Source: Diploptera punctata
Taxonomy: Eukaryota; Arthropoda; Insecta; Blattodea; Blaberidae
Reading direction: 5' to 3'
Assembly: GCA_030220185.1 (NCBI GenBank)
Contig: JASPKZ010007543.1
Span: forward strand, 332,501-396,500
DNA length: 64,000 nt
Numbering within the stretch: position 1 is the stretch's first letter; the number at the start of each line of letters is the position of its first letter. Positions 59,141 through 64,000 of the stretch are shown here, one piece after another. Position numbers and translations under genes: made by a program. The notes below the pieces were generated by a model. It saw only the letters and a list, made by a program, of their open reading frames with translations. It did not search any database and was not told where the DNA came from.

Positions 59141-59585
59141 TGGAATGATATGAGGATATGGGGGCGTCCAGTTGAGATGGGAATGGTTCCTAGAACCGAC
59201 TTGTGATTGTAATTGCTCTAATATATTTATCCGCACACACGTGGGTTTCTGCAGTGACGTAATGATAGTGTGACATGCTTTTGATTAACTGCAGAGAGAC
59301 TTGTCTCTCCGCGTGACAGTTGTCAGCTGTTATCTTCGTTTCTAACCTAATTTACTCCACATCTCACTCTAGTGTCCACTTAAACCAATCACAACACCGC
59401 ACACACTTGTTTAAAAATCATATACAGGGTGGGGCACCTCTAAATGTGTTAGTTACTTGATTTTTAACGAATTCTGAAGGAAAAAAGCTATTGAGGATTT
59501 AACGTACAAAATAATTTTGGAAACGTTTTAGAAATCTCCGAAGACCCTATCTATAAAACAGATAGTGTCCAGGACATATATTATT
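59141..59585. other. Unassigned DNA
   Basis: ATACAGGGTGGGGCACCTCT near 59425 looks like a transposon end; no partner found. Confidence 0.3.
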
Positions 59586-59845
59586 TGGGGGCACGCCGTA
59601 GCGTAGTGGTTAAGGCACTGAGCTAAAAGCCGAAACCCTCTGGCGGCACTATGGCCCTGGGGTCGACTCAGCCTCTAACGGAAATGAGTACCAGACACTT
59701 GTTCTGGGGGTAAAGGCGGCCGTCACGCACGGCTGACAACCCGGCTGACATAAAGTGCCGATTGTCTAGAAAAAGTGGGAGCCTTAACCTCCTACTACCC
59801 CAAGGGCCTCCGGGCATGTTGTGGGATCGCTTTACTTTACTTTTT
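59586..59845 (+). mobile_element. SINE4, head partly deleted
   Basis: CGCCGTAGCGTAGTGGTTAA head, then a deletion of the B-box region, then CCTCTGGCGGCACTATGGCC to AAGGGCCTCCGGGCATGTTG. Confidence 0.85.
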
Positions 59846-59849
59846 TTAC

Positions 59850-59960
59850 ATATATTATTTATTTATTTAGCCTGTTAGAGTTGAGGCCATTTGACCTCTC
59901 TTCCACTCACCAGGACAAACATATGTTACATTAAAATACAAAAAAATCACAATAATATTA
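59850..59960 (-). mobile_element. LINE-M-like 3' end
   Basis: TTTATTTAGCCTGTTAGAGT, then GAGGCCATTTGACCTCTCTT; the inverse forms the end-hairpin pattern GAGGTC-AAAT-GGCCTC. Confidence 0.6.
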
Positions 59961-60017
59961 TATTACTTACTGTCTGGTCAAACTGAACAAAATTAAAAGT
60001 AAGTAATTCATCACATC

Positions 60018-60345
60018 CACAGTAATTCTGCCCGAGGGCAAGTCTTTCACTGCAATCATAGCATTTTCATGCTATGCTTTGTAGCTTTATTAGTGAATTA
60101 TAGGTGTGGTAGCTTCCCGTTGCTTTGCACACCATGAAGGATGATGATGATAATGATGAGTGATGATAATGATGGCTGGATGATTTTCAGGGACCTTTGG
60201 ACCCTAAACTTCCTGACATCTGTCTTACAGGTGAGGAAAAACCCCGAAGAAACCTCACCCAGGAGCCTGTCCCGACCGAGAATCGAACCCGGGCCTGCTG
60301 CCTGAGAAGGCAGCACGCTACCTCGAGAACTCAACGGTGGACTAT
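60018..60345 (-). mobile_element. SINE3
   Basis: Minus-strand copy from CCGTTGAGTTCTCGAGGTAG (head) to GGGCAGAATTACT, including the GAT block. Confidence 0.85.
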
Positions 60346-60568
60346 TTAAATATAGTTAATATAAAAATATTTATATATTTAATATAAACGGAGATGTCTG
60401 AAAACAAATGAAAAATGTTTGGTTTATTTAATTTGTTCAATGCACTGCAACTAGATCATAATATTTATTACCAAATATGATCGCAAATATTGTAAGAATG
60501 AACCCCCGAGAAAAAAAAATGAAACACATAAAACTGTACATTATAGGTTATTAATTATTTTTAGGAAA
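60346..60568 (+). mobile_element. MITE1 internal fragment
   Basis: TATTTATATATTTAATATAA, then ATAATATTTATTACCAAATA and ATGAAACACATAAAACTG match MITE1 interior sequence. Both ends are replaced by SINE3 copies. Confidence 0.65.
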
Positions 60569-60773
60569 CAATGATAATGATAAGGGTGATGATGATGATG
60601 GGCGGATGATTTTTGGGGACCGTTAGGCCCTAAGCTTCCAGGCATCTGTCTCACAGGTGAGGAAAACCCCGAAAAAAACCTCATTCAAGAGCCTGTCCCG
60701 ACCGGGAATAGAATCAGAATCCGCTGTGTGACAAGGCAGCACGCTACATCGAGACCACAGCGGTGGTCAAATA
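60569..60773 (-). mobile_element. SINE3, 3'-shortened
   Basis: Minus-strand head (GACCACCGCTGTGGTCTCGA) and body to a GAT block. Confidence 0.8.
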
Positions 60774-61080
60774 AGATATAACAACACAATAAAGTTAAGG
60801 ATAATTAAAATTAAAACTAAATCTAAAAAAGAATATACAAACAAAGGAAGAACAGCTCCAATCTACTTACTTAGGTAATCTCGTACATTGGCCGCACTGA
60901 CCATGGAAATTTGAAATATGTACGAGTTACCAATATATGAGAGTAAAAAGCAAATTTCATAGACCAAACAGTGCATCATGGTCATACAACTAGCGCCTTC
61001 TAACGTTCATATTTATAATTACATAGTAAAGAACAAAAGTATAGTCGCCATTCGTAAATACATTGACAAAGCCAGGGATT
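60774..61080. other. Unassigned DNA
   Basis: No supported feature. Confidence 0.3.
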
Positions 61081-61285
61081 ATTACATTTATTGTATTTTC
61101 CCGTCCTAGTACTACCTTGGTTTCCTAGATGTCAGTATGAGGCGGAACGCTGACCACGGACCACTCAAAAATGACATCTATACGAAAACAAGTGTAACTA
61201 AATTAGTATGGTTCAAATTCTTCCCTGTAGGGAGAGAGAGAGCCTAAATCTCTGTTAAGGGAAACATGGGCTTGCAAGACAAGAT
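61081..61285 (+). mobile_element. SINE2, 5'-truncated
   Basis: Plus-strand SINE2 body from TTCCCGTCCTAGTACTACCT to CTCTGTTAAGGGAAACATGG, without the tRNA head. Confidence 0.8.
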
Positions 61286-61299
61286 GTTTAATCTATGGA

Positions 61300-61615
61300 C
61301 AAAGCATCATTACAAAAGCGGGACATTTGAGCGTCCCCAAAAAACTTTCGGGACGGCGGGACATTAAAAAAAACAGGACTGTCCCGGGAAAAACGCGACG
61401 AATGAACACCTTGTATTAGTAAGATGTTTCTGTTAGTTAATATAAATAATTCCTTTGGGATTTTCAAAAAAAAGGTCGTGAATCTATTTGACACATAAAA
61501 TATACTTACATTTAATATAAGTGGCTTCCTTCAAAATTTGTCGGTTCTTTAATGCCTACATTTGAATAATGACGACAATGACCCGAGATGTTATAGAGCG
61601 GCTTTTGGCGATATA
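61300..61615. other. GTCCCG-rich segment, then unassigned DNA
   Basis: 61310-61400 contains repeated inverted GGGAC/GTCCC words (AGCGGGACATTTGAGCGTCC, AGGACTGTCCCGGGAAAAAC), suggesting a small foldback transposon. The remainder is unassigned. Confidence 0.35.
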
Positions 61616-61619
61616 TTAA

Positions 61620-61920
61620 CCCATTCGCCTCAAAAGACGAGGTAGACTCGTCGGCTGTTAAATGATCTTCAACTCAGAAGACTAGATACACTCGCTTAAC
61701 TCTACTGTTATATATTTTGCAAATCCCTAGATAAGGTAATAATTTTTTAACATTTATGAATAGTAGAGGAGTGTTCTTTGGCCTTCACCCGTATTATAAT
61801 CTCAAGTACCGTTATCGTTTGTTTGTTTTGAATGTGTGAAAAATAGACAATATAATTTGCGGCAACTTAAATCCGGTTTCTGGGGAAATGCATTGAATAT
61901 TTAACCCTGAAGCGAATGGG
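61620..61920. mobile_element. piggyBac-type MITE with TTAA duplication
   Basis: 301 bases bounded by TTAA at 61616-61619 and 61921-61924, with CCCATTCGC at the left and its inverse GCGAATGGG at the right. TTAA targets with CCC-start ends are the piggyBac signature. It has no coding capacity. Confidence 0.85.
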
Positions 61921-62109
61921 TTAAAATTGATTGAAGGTATTAATCAATAATATGGAAGTGTGGTGATTGTTTCAAATGATGCGGAGTATATCTTGATTTT
62001 CTTAAGGGAGCAGAGCCGATGGCTTGTATCGAACACGTATTTACAATTTCAGAAAATCTCAAATAAATTTGGTAACCCCTGCTTAACCTTTTCTTTCTTT
62101 ATTCCCCAG

Positions 62110-62191
62110 GTTGAGATTGGATTGGCTGACTATGAAAAGTGATAACATTGAGGGCGTACGGCCGTTGAAGTGTGCATCGCTTCCAACAGGG
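62110..62191 (+). CDS. Candidate host-gene internal exon (82 nt)
   Basis: A strong acceptor (TTTTCTTTCTTTATTCCCCAG, a 19-base pyrimidine-rich tract) ends at 62109, and a consensus donor GTGAGTAA starts at 62192. One frame is open across the exon: one base completes a codon, then 27 codons (LRLDWLTMKSDNIEGVRPLK, CASLPTG). The other two frames have stops. Composition is GC-richer than the flanks, and no transposon family covers it. I do not recognise the protein. No neighbouring exon is visible in the window; introns could exceed the distances available. Confidence 0.4.
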
Positions 62192-62236
62192 GTGAGTAAA
62201 ATTTCAATTACTGTATCTAAAATTGTGACATCAATT

Positions 62237-62429
62237 ACACTGGTCAACATGATTTTTGTCTCATGAGTACCAATAGTTGTACTTAATGCAGTTTTTTATC
62301 GTGTTTTCAAATATGTATTCGGAATTTCTCCATCACCCACAGTTTTTTTTTATTTCAATTTAAATTAGTGGATTTAAATCATATTTTTAATAAATTTTTT
62401 CGTCCATTTGTCCATTGTATAATGTATCA

Positions 62430-62486
<57 letters not shown>

Positions 62487-62672
62487 CGTATCATTATTGT
62501 TATTACCCTATAAAATGTTGTTTGTACATGACATTTACATTGCTACATTATTGTATCTTTAACTGTTTATAATTAGTATAGTGTATATCTATATTTGTCA
62601 AATATGTATTTGTATTTGTGCTGGTTGAGTGGAAGAGAGGGCCTTATGGCCTTAACTCTGCCAGAATAAATA

Positions 62673-62708
<36 letters not shown>

Positions 62709-63041
62709 GAAATAAAACCAAATGAGCTAACTCAGGAGATGTCAGCTATGGAAAAGGGATATCAAGGCAAATGGAATCCTAATATGCTGACCGATTATTG
62801 TTGGACCATCAATAGGGATGCTCCACAGGCGAAATATAGCAGAAAATAGTTATTTCTTACTTTCTAGATGAATCCGAATGTTCGAATATTGTGTTTGAAA
62901 TTATAAATTCCTGTCTCTCGGAAACATTGCATGATGGAGAAAATCCGATATCATATTTGAATTCAGGAGAAAAAAATAGTATCAGAATCACATATTTTTC
63001 TTTCTGAGACAAAAAAGAAGTTTCTTTTTGTTGCTCAGTGT
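62237..63041 (+). mobile_element. MITE-N copy 3, split by a LINE-M 3' end
   Basis: CACTGGTCAACATGATTTTT start, 62409-62708 interrupted by LINE-M, and a TTTGTTGCTCAGTG end. The joined order equals the 25033-25553 copy. Confidence 0.75.
62409..62708 (+). mobile_element. LINE-M 3' end (300 bases)
   Basis: A TAATGTATCATA and TTA array, then UTR TTACCCTATAAAATGTTGTT, hairpin GGCCTTATGGCC, AATAAATAAAG and a TTA tail. Confidence 0.85.
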
Positions 63042-63099
63042 TATCACAGATACTAGATTTTCTACATTCTCTATAGTGTATCATATATGGATATTTAGG

Positions 63100-63335
63100 C
63101 ATTTTGATATCTGAAGATATCCAAAGATACCAACAAGAATGGAAAAATCATCTGAGAAGAGTGGCAAGAAATAGACTTCCAAAATTGGCATTCCAATATA
63201 CCCCAACTGGACATAGGGACCAAGGAAGACCAAAACATCGGTGGAAAGATCAAGACCATCTTCGCTAGGTTTACCGTACAGGCCACATGGCCTAAAACGA
63301 ATTTGTTCATGATGATGATGATGATGATATTTACC
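63100..63335 (+). pseudogene. LINE-L reverse transcriptase tail
   Basis: A plus-strand frame gives YQQEWKNHLRRVARNRLPKL, AFQYTPTGHRDQGRPKHRWK and DQDHLR-stop, the basic tail of an RTE-like LINE. Hairpin AGGCC-ACAT-GGCCT and (GAT)n tail follow. Confidence 0.75.
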
Positions 63336-64000
63336 TAGTGTACATAGCTTGACACAGATATCTTCGGTATCCGAATAAATGCGAATCATGAGGCTGTTCT
63401 CCGAAGAAGATACAATAGCAATTGAGGAAGAAATTCAGGCTGTTCTAATAGACATGTAGTCCACATATGCATTTTTTATTGAATTCTCCCGTTTCCCAAA
63501 TTTCATCCCATCAATATTCTACACTCATCTTCCCTTCCCTTTTACCTTCATTAATTCATTTCATATCACATTTCATCTCATCTCAGATTAGATAAGAACT
63601 AGCTTTGTTTACCAAACAAGAAGTGCTTAAAATATGTGGTTGTGGTGATCTAATGGGGTACTCTTGTATTTCCTCATGACTCCGTGCCTGTGTGTCAACG
63701 AAGGGCAGAAAAGGGACTAAGAGAGGTTGTAGCCCTTCCTCGACGTCTTGAGCCTAGAAAACAATGGCAGTTTGAGTCATGTGTGTGTGAATGTATGATG
63801 TATCTCGAACCCGGGACATCATAACAGAGTACGTATCACTGTAGTGTATATTTCATCTCGTTCATTCTTGTCCTGTTACGTCGTCAACATAGGGAGGAAG
63901 ACTGGATACAAATAGGAATCGATGAGCACATTTTGAAAATATTTAGAATTCTGGGGAAAACTGCACTTAAACTAGCGTGAAATATTTTCGAAGTCCTATA
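63336..64000. other. Unassigned DNA
   Basis: No gene or within-window repeat recognised up to the window edge. Confidence 0.35.

Noticed and set aside
59415..59470. Mariner end (ACAGGGTGGGGCACC), and similar at 53411 and 55840
   Set aside because: No inverted partner at a plausible distance; noted only under the unassigned intervals.
1..64000. Telomeric (TTAGG)n repeats, rRNA genes or satellite centromere arrays
   Set aside because: None seen by eye anywhere in the window.

Overview
The window looks like a transposon-dominated stretch of a large insect genome. The style of the repeats (many SINE, RTE-like LINE and Tc1/mariner families, AT-rich spacers) suggests a cockroach or another blattodean, possibly Periplaneta; this is inference from repeat style, not a database match. 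I see no rRNA gene, no intact tRNA gene, no prokaryotic operon and no complete host gene. The only candidate host coding sequence is one small exon-like segment at 62110-62191. Almost everything else is a mobile-element copy or relic, often nested inside another. Family names used here (LINE-A, SINE1 and so on) are working labels for this window only.

Layout. 1-8200: LINE 3' ends, a hairpin MITE split by a SINE, AAT microsatellites, and a cluster of tRNA-like cassettes (6928-8200). 8200-13290: MITE1, LINE-A copies, and a Penelope-like region with a hammerhead-like motif whose plus-strand arm is split by LINE-E and LINE-P. 13290-16290: a mariner-type element holding SINE1, a tRNA-Tyr pseudogene and a long foldback. 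16293-23566: one Tc1-like element opened by a 4.8-kb Ty3/Gypsy LTR element, a MITE and a SINE. 23600-31200: nested LINE-A copies, a GAT/AAT microsatellite block, RTE-like tails and a decayed mariner. 31200-41050: more LINE-A nests, MITE2, LINE-M inside MITE-N and LINE-J tails. 41100-48900: tRNA-like cassettes, MITE2, LINE-I split by LINE-E, a pogo-like MITE, LINE-A split by SINE1 and another split by SINE2. 48900-64000: LINE-A, tandem MITE1 copies, a tandem RTE 3'-UTR array, LINE-M, LINE-O split by LINE-E and LINE-F, a piggyBac-type MITE and MITE-N.

How the parts relate. The LINEs are nearly all 5'-truncated, and several carry 9-16 bp target-site duplications with family-specific simple-repeat tails: GTAA for LINE-A, GAT for the LINE-C/E/G/L group, TTA for LINE-M/O and CTA for LINE-P. 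Many microsatellites here are therefore LINE tails. Three LINE groups end in small RNA-type hairpins that look conserved by compensatory change, which fits recognition of the 3' end by reverse transcriptase. The tRNA-derived SINEs and shorter tRNA-like cassettes presumably depend on such enzymes.

The most unusual signals are the tRNA-like cassettes (different tRNA bodies in similar AGAAAAAT/ATTTTTCT flanks, with paired acceptor stems and 7-nt anticodon loops), the hammerhead-like motif at 11340-11392, the covarying LINE 3' hairpins, and hairpin-bearing MITE families inserted at TCAT-type targets. All calls come from reading the sequence by eye. Boundaries not supported by a target duplication are good to roughly 10-30 bases.
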